DNA of 64,000 nt from Epiperipatus broadwayi (GCA_028023455.1 JAQFVV010006830.1:184001-248000); one strand, 5' to 3'; shown: positions 32,593 to 46,592, counted from the stretch's first letter. Translations and numbers: made by a program. The notes: generated from the letters alone by a model not told the origin.

Positions 32593-33339
32593 GTTGAAGA
32601 TTTTAAACACTGGGCAAAGGCTGATAAAATCAAATTCCTTTTCATAATTTAAAATTCAAAGTATAATGCCAATTCAATCTTATTGCTCCTTGTAATCTTT
32701 TAGTTAATAATTTGAATATAATCTTCTGTGCAAAATTACTTTTAAATCCAACTTGTTTTTTTTTTTTTTGTTTTTTGGGGGGGGGGGGGTTGTTTGAATC
32801 AAAGTTCACTGATGTTATTGTTGTAGTAAAAATCTTGCTTAGAAATTATAAAATATTGATAAGTCTGGAATTACTTATATATATATATATATATATATAT
32901 GTCTTTCTTAAGTATCATTACAATTTCTGCATTCCTTCATTTAACATATACAACTTTATTATTTAGACATGTTATATATAATTTTTCTAACCATTTCCCT
33001 ATTTTTTTAGCTGCTGTTTTAAAATATATAGTTGCTTCATAGATTTAATTGCACATTTTACTTAATTCAAAATATTTGGAAACTCAAAAAATGTTGCAAT
33101 TGTAGGAGTTATTTTTTTGTCATATTATTTATTACTATACAATTCTTTGTAGAAATTTTTCAAGAATTCATGATATAGCCTCATTTTAGTAACGATGACA
33201 TTTTTTTATTGCTGAAAAAACTTTTCTTTTAGTACCAGGATGTTGTTTTATTACTTTTAGTTCTTTAATTCTGTTTTGTAGCTTATCTGGACAATTTCAT
33301 TATTGTATTTTTTATACCAACATAAACTAATTAAAGTTT
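30026..33339. other. AT-rich interval
   Basis: Holds (TA)n at 32521-32587, a poly-T/poly-G run at 32757-32789 and (TA)n at 32878-32900. No coding motif recognised. Confidence 0.6.
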
Positions 33340-33545
33340 GAAGATTTGCTATCTTAATATAAACTGACCAAACAGTTGAGCACTTCTTCAGTAGGAAATA
33401 TGCATATTGGAGATCATTTATCTTTGTCACATGTGTGTAGTCATGTATGTCTGCTATAAATGATGGAGTGGATATCTGAAGAAAGCTTGAAATTCTGTGT
33501 TGAAATCCTCATTAATTACATCTAAAGTTCAGTATATAATGAATA
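33340..33545 (+). mobile_element. Fragment of the second retrozyme-like family
   Basis: Matches the plus-oriented copies: GAAGATTTGCTATCTTAATA at the left, then AAATATGCATATTGGAGATC (stem III and stem I of the ribozyme) and a CACATGTGTG block. The CTGATGA side is deleted (reads GCACTTCTTCAGTAGG), so no ribozyme remains. Confidence 0.7.
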
Positions 33546-35785
33546 TTAAGTTTTATTATTTTTTTCAAATTTTTCATTTTTCTAGTTTTGTAATAAACAT
33601 ATTTTATATCTCACTAGTCTGCAATCACTTCCAATATTGAAAGTTTTAAGTATCTTACAATTTTCAGATATTTCCTGTTAATAAAAATATAATCAAATTC
33701 ACCTGTACTTTAAGTATTATCTGAAGATTATTATGTTTATTTCCATTAGTGAATGTGATAATTACCCAAAGAAAAAGTATTTGGTATTGAATTAGTATTT
33801 TTCACGGAAAAAAAAATAAAAAAATCATAATATACATTTGTTTTTTTGGAAATTTAAAAAGTCTGCGTTATTTTTTTATTTTTGTATCCACAATCAAATT
33901 TATCTACAATGCTTTCATCTTCCCAATAATTTTTAATTTTAGAAATACACTTTCTCATAATATTTTTAAAACGCTGTTTTAAAATGCACTTTATATATCA
34001 ATATAAATTTTTTCTATAGACAGACATCATCCCCACGTTACTTGTAATTTCATTTCAACTTGTATTTTGATATTTGTGAATTCATAATAAAGCGCATATC
34101 ATTTTTCAATTCAATTGTTCATTACCTTTTCTTTTAACTTTACAATATTTATCAATATCCTAAGTGATATTAGACAATTCTTCTTTCAATTCATTCAAAA
34201 GTTCTTTATTTAAAAGTGATTTGTAATTTGTAAACATTTAAATAACAGGTCACATCAAATAGCAGCCCAAATTCATAACCAGTCAATTCTTAGCATGCTA
34301 TGCCTGCAATTTTTAATTACTTTCTTGTATGATGACTTTATATCCTTTGCCACAATTGTATATATATATAAAAGAATGATTATTTACATATATATTTACA
34401 CAATTCCCAAATTTATTCTCATGAATAAGTTAAGAATTATTAAGCATTTAAAAAGAATTATCATGGTGTTAGGATCAAAGATAAATTGCAGTAAAACCAC
34501 TATAAAGACTAAAATAGATTGCTGAGTAAACAATTCATTCTAATTTATCATAGAAATCTAGGGGCAATGATAAGAATATAAAAAGTGGAGATTAGTAATG
34601 TGTCTTGATCTGTTTCTTTAAGGCCTTACAAGAAATTAAATCATCTTTCATCTAGTAGAAAATATTTCTTTTTACATCCTCAATTATGACACATACACAC
34701 ACACACATATATATATATATATTATTTTGCTTCATTCACAAGGCTAAACAAGTTTACTGTATTAACCTATACCAGGGCTCAACAACCAATTGCTCACAAG
34801 CCAAGTGTGACTCTTTGTGCATGCCATTCTGGCTTTCCACCAAATATTTAATCAATATTATTTTACAATAATAATAACAAGATATTATTCTTTGAAAGTT
34901 ACAAACACACTTTGGTTCATACACCACAATTAGTCATTAACTGATGTTGAGTAAATAAAAGTTAATTTTACCATCACAAAATGTATAATTTACTTATTCA
35001 CTTATTATTTTATGTTGCTGTCATTATAAATATTTATTAATTAAATTTTAAATGAATTTTTATATGGATTTATATACTTTTTATTTACAAATACCCAAAC
35101 AATATCAAAGAAAATTCTCTAAATTTTTTATTTTTATTTAAAGGAAAGTACAGGAATGATTTTGGGGTGGATTGGGTAACATCACAATTTAATTGGAAAT
35201 AAATGATAGAGACAGGAACTTTGAATTTTATTATTTAACAAAATTAAAGAAGTGTTTTATTTATATTTAAATTTTAGAAAATAGGAACTTTATATATATA
35301 TTTAATATTTTTATTTTGTTATTTATAGATGATGATGATGATGATGATGACGATGATTATTATTATTATTATTATTATTATCATCATCATCATTGTTATT
35401 ATCATCATTATTATTATTAAATTTTATTGCAATTCATATTGATATTTTATGTAATAATTTTATTTTTAGAATATCAATTTTTGTCTTGCAGATTCTATCT
35501 CTTTCTAATTCAGTGCTTGTCAAGCTCTTCAAATGTCACTAGTGAACATTGTGCTACAAAATTTAGCAAAAAATTGCCATTTTTCTCTGTTTTGTAAATA
35601 ATACAGTGACACTTCTGACTTTCCTTCAGTATAACAGAACACCATGAGTCCCCTGTAAAGCAAATAATCAAATTAGTTAATGTTTTGCATTTGTGTTGTT
35701 TGCAGTAGCCATATAATTTTATTTTAATTATGGGAACTTTTTACTAAAGACAATTCTGTGTAATTTATTTTCTTTGACATCATAA
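33546..35785. other. AT-rich interval with trinucleotide tract
   Basis: Contains (GAT)n/(ATT)n/(ATC)n at 35328-35420. No gene recognised, although 35460-35785 may include the unrecognised 5' part of the hAT fossil. Confidence 0.5.
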
Positions 35786-37182
35786 AAGTGAAAAATATGA
35801 TAATGAACTTAAATATTCCATGTAAAATTGACAATGACTATCATGTTTTCCAAGACAAATGGACCTACAGTTTTGTGTTTATTAAAAATTTTGACAGTGG
35901 CAATTTGTTTAATTGTCAGGACAAGCTTTCAAATAATAGTAAGGGTAATTTAGAGTGACATTTTCTCACAAAATATAAATTTTTCAAAGATTAACCAGCA
36001 GCAAATAAATTTAAAAAAGCTGTGAATGAGTTAAGCAAAAGAAATCAACATCTATATTCAACAATTGGATGAAATTGTCAAATGATATAATTGCATCAAG
36101 TATCATGGTAGCTCATAATATTATGAAGCAAGGCAAACCATTCACAGATGGCAAATATATGAAAGAATGCTTTATAAATATATCCAAAAAACTTTTAATG
36201 ATTTTAAAAACCAAGATGTTATTAAAAAAATTCAAGATGTTCCCCTTTCTGCTAAAATGGTCAGAGACAGATCATTAAAAATGGCAAAAGAGATAACAGA
36301 ACAACAAAATAACAATATAAAAGTATCATCAGTCATTTCTATGATTTTGGATAAATCTACTGATTTAAGTAATACAGTGCAAATAAGTATTTGTGCAAAA
36401 TGCATTACATTAAAAGGGCCTCAAGAAGAATCAGAAGTACTATTTCCATTTAATGGAAAACTCAAGAAGAAGATATTATGTTATCTGTTGTTCAGTGTTC
36501 ACAAAATAAAGGAATCAATAAGTTAATTTCAATTAGTACAAATGATGCAGCCAATATGACTGGCATAAATGAGGATTTTCTTACTCATATTAAACAATAT
36601 GTTGAGCATTAAGTATTAACTTTTCATTGTATAATTCACCAGGAAGCTTTGTGTGTACAAATGTTTCTCGAAAATATTATTGAAATCATGAATTTAGTAA
36701 TACAATTTTTAAATTTTATTTTATCAAAATCACTGAGTCGTTGAAAATTCCAAGTCATGTGAAGTAGAGATCCAGTATTCAGATTTAGTATTGCATAACA
36801 AAGCACAATAGCTTTCCAGGGGTAACATTTTAAAATGACTTGTAGTCTCTGTTTATGTAAAATTGAAATTATTTTACATGAGAATAACAATAATTATGCT
36901 GAATGACATGACCATCAATGGTTGCAAACATTTTGCTCTATGGCAGACATGACACAACCGTTCAATCAGCTAAATGTAAAATTACAGGGAAAGGGTAATA
37001 TTGCTGTATAATTATTGGAAGAAGTGAGTTTTGAGAAGAAATTAATTTTGTTCACAGATGATTTGGACAAAAAAAATCATTAAGACATTTTATTCATTTG
37101 AAATATTATCAACAAAATAATGATAACAGCAAGTTTGAATAATTTGCAAGATGTTTGAAAAATATTCCAAATTCATTTGCTG

Positions 37183-37624
<442 letters not shown>

Positions 37625-37876
37625 GATTCAATAAATATTGACTTTTATTACCTGAATTTTACAAATTTTCCTGCAATTATCCATGCCAAATTAGAGTTAC
37701 AAATAACAGATCTCAAATCAAAAAAAAATGTGGAACTCAAAATTCAGAAAACTTGCCAGTGGTTTAGAAAGCTGTGAAAGACAAAAAGAGGAATTAATTT
37801 CTTTACATAGATTGTCTGAATTAAATTCATTTAATATAGTTGAAAAAATCATATTCCATACTTGAAATGCTTTTCC

Positions 37877-38482
37877 AAAATCATATCAATGAGGCATTTA
37901 TTTATATAGTGCTATGTTTATAAATTGTAATAAATTAAAGATTAGCCTTTCAAGCTAACATACATGCACTTTTTATGAATGTTAATAATAATAAATGAAT
38001 ACTTTCATTTCCAACACAAGATAAAGTCTTTGCAAATGAATAAATGAATCCACTTATTCATTCAACCCAAATGCTTATATATGGGCAAATCTTAAGTACT
38101 GGATATGAAAGCATGAGGATAAATCAATCACTTTAAATTACTGTTTACTACATCTGAATGAATGACATCAACAAAATTATCTAGAATTTACGAAACGTCA
38201 ATCTTAAATGAAACTAAACATATGTAAGTGAGGCATTCATTCAAACATAGTTAACAGTAATTTAAAGTGGTTGATTTATCCTCATGCTTTCATATTCATT
38301 ACTTAAGATTTGTTCATATATAAGCATTTGGGTTGAATGAATAAGTGGCTTCCTTTATTCATTTGCAAAGACTTTATCATGTGTTGGAAATGAAGGTATT
38401 CATTTATTATTATTAACATTCATAAAAAGTGCATGTATGTTAGCTTGAAAGGCTAATCTTTAGTTTATTAAAATCATATCAA
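37877..38482. mobile_element. 580-bp foldback element with 13-bp target-site duplication
   Basis: The identical 13-mer aaaatcatatcaa flanks the element at 37877-37889 and 38470-38482. Inside, arms of about 240 bp (37927-38170 and 38225-38469) are inverted repeats with few mismatches. The left end has an extra 37 bp whose first part, TGAGGCATT, recurs near the centre (38231). No ORF. The transposon class is unknown. Confidence 0.85.
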
Positions 38483-38899
38483 GTAAAAATACATGTCTTT
38501 GCAATTCTAACTATTTTTGGTTCAACTTATTGTTGCAAACAATCATTCTCCAATATGAATCTGATCAAATGAAATTGAGAAGTTCATTAAATGATTAAAG
38601 TTGACTTACCGTTTATTGATAAATGATCAAAAGAAGTGCAGCGATAGAGATCACATTAAGAACATTAAGAAAGTTATTAATTTATTCATTTTGTTGTATT
38701 AGTTATTAGTAAAATAAATGTGAAATAAAATATATGCTTTTCAGTAATTTTATGTTTAGTGTTCTATAATTTTGTAAAATAATTGTTATTTATAATATGG
38801 CTCAATCATTTAAATAAAAATTATATTTATCATCTATCCATTTGACTTTTCCTTTAATTAAAGTTGGCATCTCCTGACTTATACCATAGTTGTTTTGTT

Positions 38900-38999
38900 A
38901 CGGATTGTGGTCGAGAGGTCAGCGACAGCTGCTTTACTAAGCAGTTGTCCCAGTAGTGGGTTCGCTTCCCAGCTGATGCTATGACACATGAGAAAAAAA
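38900..38999 (+). mobile_element. Second copy of the tRNA-derived SINE
   Basis: Shares TGGTCGAGAGGTCAGCG, GTGGGTTCGC and GATGCTATGACAC with the copy at 6531-6633, followed by an A-run. More diverged; the acceptor no longer pairs. No clear target duplication (only GTTTTG is shared by the flanks). Confidence 0.75.
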
Positions 39000-39233
39000 G
39001 TTTTGAATAAAACCTAAAATAAAAGAGCCATTGTATAGGTTAATAGAGAAAAGTTGTTTAGTCACTCAATTATCAACTAGAAATCCTGAAAACATCAAGA
39101 TGTAAAGTTATCTCTGTTTATATGAAAATAAGTGTTTTTTCTCTATTGTTTATCAAATTAAAATCCATGAAAATATCTAATTCAACATATACAACTTTCG
39201 AGAGAAAATTAATTATTATTTTCAGGATGTCAA

Positions 39234-39251
39234 AGATAGTTATATTCTACA

Positions 39252-39293
<42 letters not shown>

Positions 39294-39319
39294 TGTAGAA
39301 TATAACTATCAAGAATGTT

Positions 39320-39360
<41 letters not shown>

Positions 39361-39376
39361 CATTCTTGATTTAAAC
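39234..39376. repeat. Two adjoining hairpins with (TA)n loops
   Basis: GATAGTTATATTCTACATTC (39235) pairs with its complement ending at 39310, with (TA)n at 39257-39288 as loop. Directly after, CAAGAATGTTtAAATATA and its partner TAACATTCTTGATTTAAA enclose another (TA)n at 39324-39358. Confidence 0.85.
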
Positions 39377-40654
39377 ATATAATTATTTCAGTTTGAAGTA
39401 AAAGAAGACTTCATTTATATCAGTAAAACTCAAAACAAATCTAGATTAATAAAGAAAACTTGTTTGGCCTCAAAATTATGAATTAGTAATGTTTTCTTGG
39501 CAACATTGAAATATAAAGTTATTTTTGTTTATAGGGATACAATCTTATTTCTATTGTTTATCTAATTGAAATCCATTTCAATATTTAATTCAGTATATAT
39601 AGATTAGAAATGACTTCAATAAAGAACAATTTTACTGCAAGAAAAAGAAAAACAGATTTATTGAGTGTGAAAAGAACAAAAGTATTTTGTAAGTTTGCAC
39701 ATACTTTCAATTCAAAAGATTAATTTTACTTATTACCTTGCAAATTGATTATTTATTTAAAGATTACCTTTCACTCATAAAGTTGTAAAAATATTTATTA
39801 AAAATAAAATTCATTTTAAATAAGCATTGATTGCAGTGCGGTTGATTTCTAAATAAGAATTTAATACTTGATTACATTAAATGCATTTATAATATAAAAG
39901 TCTGTAAGTAAACTTTTATATTATAACTTACAATCTTTTTTTTATCTGAAATTCGATATGTCAATAATTCTTGAAATATAGTATTCTTTATTATTCTATT
40001 AATAATTTGTTGATATTTAAAACAAATCATTTTTTTTTACATTTTGGACTATATACTATATATCAGAAGAAGTATAGATATTATGCATATTTATAATACA
40101 TTTTTTTTTTCTAGAGGTTTATTTTTCCTTTGGTAAATTATTACCTCAAGGAAATTCAAATTAGATTAAATTCAAATAGTAACAAAATCAAATAATTAAT
40201 GTAATGTTTTAAATTGTAATGCATTTAAGTTAAAATTGATCCAGTTACGTTATGTTTCCATGTATTGATTTACAAAAATAATAGAACATATTTTATGTGC
40301 ACTTATAAACCCTTACGGTTTGGCCTTATTTGTTTATTGTTAAACAAACATTTTTTCAATATAGATAGCTTTTTAATAAAGTAATGTATATGTGTGTATT
40401 TGTAAAAATCCTAATATATATATATATTACTAAAATCATCAAATTAGAAAAGAATAAATATCATTATGCTGTTCTTCCATAAAAGAATAATCAAAAAATA
40501 ATATTTTTTTTACAAAAAAAAAAAAAAACGGGCACCAAATCAAGTGCTGAAAAAGGCTTTTTATGTACACAAAATAAATTGATATTTATTTAGCTGTTAT
40601 AAGAATTTATTATTTTCTGATTACTATTAATATATATATATAATATTTGATTGA
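39377..40654. other. AT-rich interval, nothing recognised
   Basis: Short inverted motifs such as ATAATATAAAAGT / ACTTTTATATTAT (39888-39925) but no gene or known repeat. Confidence 0.6.
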
Positions 40655-41085
40655 ATACAAGTATAATTTATATACTTGGAGTTTAGATGTAATCATAAGG
40701 GACTTGAACATACACATGCAAGCTCCTTTCAACTATCAGCTCTATCTCATACAATTGAGAAACATGACCACACATATGTGAAAAAACTAAATGATCTCCA
40801 ATAAATATATTTTATGCTGAACCATCCTTCATCAGTTGATCCAGATTATCATATCCCAAACACAGTGCTTGGTGTATATTAAAATAGTAAATCTTCAAAC
40901 TTTAACAACAGGCTTCAATCTACTCCATTAAAAATCTGGTGATGAAACATCCAAATCCTTTGCTGATCCCAATATTATTATCATGCCCTTTTTGACTTAA
41001 GTTATTCTGATCCCTGAAATATAGGACTTTATTCATTTAAATACACAGAAGAAGGATAAGCAAGATACATGCTGAATCCCATCAA
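40655..41085 (-). mobile_element. Single copy of the second retrozyme-like family
   Basis: One monomer without a tandem partner. On the minus strand the hammerhead region (40850-40793) keeps CTGATGA and both stem I parts (GATC outer pair, TCAA with TTGG inner) but stem II is changed (AGGAT for GTGCT) and GAAA reads AAAA, so it is inactive. Confidence 0.7.
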
Positions 41086-41812
41086 TAAATATTTAACAAA
41101 AAATGGTGGACACTCATATTCAGAGTTCACTTTTAAATAAATCATCAGTCCTTGCTAGTGCTAGTAATGGAATATTATTTATAATAATTAAAGGAGAACT
41201 TGTTTATTTTTTATACATAAGAAGTAAAAGTTAATCTTTAAATGCAGGTGCATTTACAGTGGGTGACATCTTCTCATACCTTTTAGTGAATATAAGTCAA
41301 TTAGACCATATTCTTCATTTTTCACAGCTGTTACACAGGTATTCTGTTTTTAAATGTTCCAATTAATACTCAGTTTAATATTTTTGGCAACAGAACACAT
41401 GACTTTATTTTACTTTTTATTTATTGTTAGAATTGAAAGACCAAAAAAAGAAAAAGAAAAAAGGTATGGAATAATGTTAATAATGACAATTTCATTAATA
41501 AAAGATCAAATTGTATCAAACTTAATATTCCTTTGAAGATTTAAAAGTTGAATCACGTGAGGCAGTTCTGATAAATAATCTGGTCTAATTAACTTATATT
41601 AATTAAAACTCATGAATATGGTGCACAGTGGCAAAATATATTACATTTTAATATTACTTACATTTAAAGATTAAATTTTAATTCACTGATGTCTACACAT
41701 ATACATATAAAAAATTTTATTATAAATACCTTTAGGAATAATAAATCAAATAATTGTACAAGAAATAATAAAAAAAGAATTTTACAAAAAGTAAAGGGTA
41801 ATGATTTGAGTT
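41086..41812. other. Unassigned interval
   Basis: No gene recognised; the 61-codon ORF at 41354-41536 is A/T low complexity. Confidence 0.6.
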
Positions 41813-42086
41813 CCAACGACCACCCAAAACCACTGTTGACACATTTAAGTGGTAGTTGACACTGAATAATTCACATGGGGTAACTTGGATGTGTCAGTGG
41901 TGGTTTTGGGCAATCTTTACCATTCAAAATGGTTGTGAGTGCAGACTAAATACTAAAAGCTGATAAATTCTAAAATATGAATTTTATTACAACAATGGTA
42001 GTGCAAAGCACCAAAGTATGCAGGAAGAAGGAAGGATGTTTCTGCTGATGTGAATTATCACCCAAAAATACAAAAGTCTGAGCAAA

Positions 42087-42410
42087 CCAAGCTTATAATT
42101 TCAAAATAATAAAAAGTTATAACTTCTAAATAGAAATTTTATTACAATATATGCCCATAACCACATGGTGGAATAACATAAAATTGATGATACCAAACTT
42201 ATAATTTTGAAATACTAAAAGCTTATAACTTCTAAAATATAAATTTCATTTCACTATATGCCCATAAGCACATGCATGTTAAAATAAAATAAAACTGATC
42301 ATACCAAGTTTATAACTTTGAAAAATGAAAATCTTATAAGTTCTAAAGTAGATATTTTATTACAATATATGCCCATAGCTAGATGAAATAAAGCATATTA
42401 ATTTTACAAT
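42087..42410. repeat. Three ~108-bp tandem units
   Basis: Each unit runs CCAA-CTTATAA-TTTGAAA, CTTATAACTTCTAAA, TTACAATATATGCCCATA. Starts are 42087, 42193 and 42304. A more diverged partial unit lies at 41949-41996. Confidence 0.75.
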
Positions 42411-43205
42411 TAATTGGATGTTTTCTTACCAGAAAAAAACTCTGATATTGCATGCTTCCTTGTTCCATGTAGTTAGAAAAAAAATGGAGATAAGAAAAAT
42501 AGTGTTGTTCACAATTAATCTCCTGATGTGAATATTGGATCTATACTTGATCACATGAGGCCCTTACAAGCTCTTGAAACAGATACAAATCTATATATTT
42601 ATTTACATAATTTTCTATTTATTAACATAAAAGTGACTTTTACCATAAACAAATAAACACAAAAATATGTTTAAAAAATATTTGCAGATTTTAATAAAAA
42701 ATTGTTGATTATTTAAATGTAAAAAAAAATATTGGATTTTAAATAAGATAAACACTAAACTTTTCACTATCAGTAGATAATGTTAGCATCTTTAAAAAAT
42801 TTAATAAGTAAATCTCTTTCATTTAGATTCTTTTTATTTATCTGCCACAAATAATGGCATGTGAGAAATGAACCACATAGCATTACTCACTTTGGTGAGA
42901 AAAATATGATTTATCAATTTTTTATTAATTGTAAAATTAATATTCTTTACTTTAGACAATTATTCTTTGAACTAATGTTAAGATAGAATGTGATTTATTA
43001 TTAATTGTAGAATTAAAATGCTTTGATAATTGTTTTTAAATTTATTCAGCATTTGTACGGTTATAGGCTTATAGTGTAATAAAATTTGTATTTTAGAAGT
43101 TATAAGCTTTTAATATTTTGAAATTATAAGCTTGGTTTGATCAATTTATTGTTTATTGAACATGTGGGTTTTTTAAATTAATGTATGTGTCCATTTTTTT
43201 CTGTT

Positions 43206-44022
43206 TAATCAAAATTAACCTAAATTCATAACTCAACCAGACTAACCAAAAAAAAAAAAAACAACAACTCTAAAACATTATCAATGGTTTCACTGCTACA
43301 AGAAGACTTCTTCATGAAGTCTAAAAAACTACAAAATAACATATTTAAATTAAACATTATTAACAATTCCACTTATCTCTCTTACACCTTTTATATTAAA
43401 AAAAAAACTTTTAAATAACTTAATTCTTTTAGAATCATAAATTTTTAATAATAAAGATTCTTTAATTCTTTTTTTTATTTCATTTATCTCAAAGAAGACA
43501 ACCACAACCTTAGCTTCATTAAAATTAATAGTGAGGCCTGTATCTTTTTTATGGATATATAAAGCAGAACTAAGATATTTGTTTCTAACCCTACTTTTAT
43601 GTACCTTTATTTTTTTATTTAAGTTCAAATTACCTTAACCTATATTTACCTTCTTACAAAAACAAAGAATAATATACACTTCTATCAAAAATTTCCTTTG
43701 TATTATTTAATAAATTATTCAAAGTAATACCTTTTTTCCAAACGAATCACCATATTTACATGCATTTTTGTAAGAAGTCATTGTAAATGGCAAAGAAATA
43801 AAATATTTTTTTATCCTTTACATCATTACAAATATTATTACTATTAAATAAAATACTTTTAACAAATATATGAGAATAGCCAATACTCAAATATATCTTT
43901 ATAAAACTGACCTTTTAGAAACAAAGCCATCTTGTTGGAATTATTTAATCTCTTATTTCTATAATAATAATTTCTTAAAGCAGATACTTTGTGAGATACA
44001 AATTGATAGCTATCAGTGTTGA
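43206..44022 (-). pseudogene. Penelope-like element family A, third copy, decayed
   Basis: On the minus strand, 43628-43350 is open and reads like the endonuclease end of the family A protein (KIKVHKSRVRNKYLSSALY, DTGLTINFNEAKVV, RIKESLLLKIYDS). Upstream, to 44022, the thumb is recognisable but broken by indels; the GIY-YIG core around 43640-43670 has lost several codons. The 5' truncation falls at GATAGCTATCAG, a site inside the family A thumb. The second zinc-pair His is Leu here (DTGL). This copy is clearly older than the palindromic pair. Confidence 0.85.
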
Positions 44023-44858
44023 TGTATTTTAAATTCATAGAGAAATTATAAGTTTTTAGTATTTTGAAATTTATTCGTTCCTCAACACATTTTTTTATAT
44101 TTGTACATTTTAGTCATGTGATTTGATCAAAAATAGTTGTGTGAAATTTGCACTTTATTTTTTTAATTAATGATGTAAATTGATTTTACAATGAATGGTC
44201 ATATTGTGACCACATGTACATTATTAGATGTCATTTATCACTTGGAGGTGTCAGCAGTAGTTTTGGGCAGTCTTTACAATTCAAAATGACCATGAGGAAA
44301 TTCTAAATCAGTACCTTTTTAAATTTTGTGATTGTTAAAAAATAATTAATATTACTACTTTATTACTAAAAATACACATCAGGCAAAGGTAAGGTTATAT
44401 TCCTCAAGTATTAAATTATATATAAAATCAATTTAAGCATAATATAATATATTTATTTATTAAATATTATATTGTACCATGTCCCTCCAAATAAATATTA
44501 TTCTTGCTGGATTTAAATATTTTTAAACATAACCTTTTAATATATTTTGGAATCTAAACTTTAATAAGTTTTATCATTTAATTTTACACATTTCTAAATC
44601 TTACAGAAACAGACAGGCATTTCAAACAGAGGGGAGAATACCATTGATAACATAGCCATCATACAAGGCATAGCACAAACAAATTTTTTGACTGTGCCCC
44701 AACTTGACTAATGGAACAAAAATTTGCCATTCAAAGCATTTTATTTGTTTTTAGGATCAAACTAAGATTCTAGTTGACCATATGTTGTATAGCCAGCATA
44801 CTTGAGACAACAAACACACAGGCCAGCACATGAAATATCCCAAGCTAGTTTCTACTCT

Positions 44859-44980
44859 AAATCAAAAAGTCCAGCACTTTAACTTAACATATATAAACAT
44901 TTAGATCTTTAAATAAATGAAATCAAAAAGTCCAGCACTTTAACTTAACATATATAAACATTTAGATCTTTAAATAAATG
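44859..44980. repeat. Perfect 61-bp tandem duplication
   Basis: Units 44859-44919 and 44920-44980 appear identical, starting AAATCAAAAAGTCCAGC. A (GA)n tract follows at about 44995-45026. Confidence 0.95.
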
Positions 44981-44992
44981 ATAATGCAGTGA

Positions 44993-45025
<33 letters not shown>

Positions 45026-45026
45026 A

Positions 45027-45763
45027 AATAGATCAAATAATAATTAAGCAAATATTAATATTTATTCATGCACACATATTTACTATACCATAATATATGG
45101 AAATGTACATATAAAAATAAATATATAAGTGATTACTCAGGCTAAATTTTATAATAGTCCTTCATTAAAGTTCATTCATTTGGAAAATATAAAGTGTCTA
45201 TAGACAGTGATTAAGATATTTATCTAGGTTTTCATGATTGTTAATTTCCAACCAGTTGGCCTTTTGATCCATTGATGGTTTCAGGGCTTGTTTTCAATTT
45301 CTTTGTCTTGACAATGGGATAGAGATAGTTTGTGGCAGCATCTATTCCACCATTTTGACATCAGTTTCTAGCAAGGCAGTACAGTTGATATTCAGAGGAC
45401 TTTGGGCAAGAAGTCCAATTGAATACTTCTAAGATAGTCTAGCAATGCATGTTGCTAGTTTTGTGGATTCTGCAATAATATCTTCTGCAGCAGTAATGAC
45501 TGTCTCTATCTGTTCTTAGATCTCTGAATCTCTGGGGCAATGAATAATGTAACAGCACAAAATGTAGACCAAAATGACTTACAGACTCAAGAATAGAATA
45601 ATAATAATAATAGACCGTTGCATTATAATTTCTTCTTCTAGTGTTTTCCTTATCATAGCTTTAAATCTATTTTTCAATTAAATTTACATTTTTCTTTAAT
45701 TGATTTTTACATTTTTCTTTAATCTTTCTCTAGATTAATCTACTATCTCTCACCTTTATCCTG
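45027..45763. other. Unassigned interval of more balanced composition
   Basis: 45230-45600 is less AT-rich than its surroundings. The minus strand has short open pieces but no motif I recognise; probably an old repeat. Confidence 0.4.
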
Positions 45764-45959
45764 AAACAATAGCACACATAGCTGTATTTTTATATTGGAC
45801 TATTTCCATCATCTAATATGTGTGTTGAATATTTAACTAAAAAATTAAACTTTTCTAAAGACATTCAACACACATATTAGATGATGGAAATAGTCCAATA
45901 TAAAAATACAGCTAGAACACCATCATCACAAACCTTCAGAAAAACAATAGCACACATAG
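45764..45959. mobile_element. Small foldback insertion with 18-bp flanking direct repeat
   Basis: The 18-mer aaacaatagcacacatag occurs at 45764-45781 and 45942-45959. Between them, arms of about 51 bp (45780-45830 and 45865-45913) are perfect or near-perfect inverted repeats, plus 28 bp on the right side only. Non-coding. Confidence 0.8.
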
Positions 45960-46350
45960 TTTTTAATTATTATAATATCATTATCAGCTGTGAGATTTAC
46001 TGGCATTTCCTAATTAATATTTTTCATTATAGATTTTCACTAAGACTTATTTTTATTTATTTATTCTTTTAACTTATTTTTTTATTTTATATATAAAAAA
46101 AGTAAGTTTCTAAATTTTTATTCCTCCTAATTCTTTCCCTATCCTGTTGTTAATAAAAGCTTTATTCTCTTTTTTAAAAAAAATGTAATCTTGTTTTTAT
46201 TTGTACAAAACTATATTTTACAACTACTTAAATAATTGTGTCTTTAACTATTCTTTCAAATAAATTTGATCATAATTTTTTATTATTATAAAATATGTAA
46301 TGCAGATATGTGTGAGGTTTCTACACATATATCACTAGTGTTACAATATG

Positions 46351-46393
<43 letters not shown>

Positions 46394-46398
46394 ATTTT

Positions 46399-46400
<2 letters not shown>

Positions 46401-46443
<43 letters not shown>
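46401..46443. repeat. (TA)n capping the left end of a retrozyme-like insertion
   Basis: TA tract (another at 46357-46381) running directly into TTTGAAAACCAGGC, the left edge of the repeat unit. Confidence 0.9.
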
Positions 46444-46448
<5 letters not shown>

Positions 46449-46592
46449 AAAACCAGGCACTCTTCACAAATCTGGGAGCTTAATTGTAAATATAGAGGAT
46501 TTGAACTCAGATTTTCAAGCACCCTTCAACTATCCACACTATCTCATACAACTGATACACATGACCACACACATGTAAAAAAGATTAATAAT

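Larger units (their letters stand above)
41813..44310. repeat. Composite repeat with a nested PLE
   Basis: GTGTCAGTGGTGGTTTTGGG (41892) and its relative at 44249 are direct copies bounding the segment; an inverted cognate of the first is at 41824-41844. Inside are ~108-bp tandem units, an inverted relative of that unit at 43075-43140, and the PLE family A insertion at 43206-44022. What the outer repeat is I cannot say. Confidence 0.55.

Noticed and set aside
41354-41536. 60-codon ORF with hydrophobic start
   Set aside because: Low-complexity A/T sequence, no motif or conserved context.
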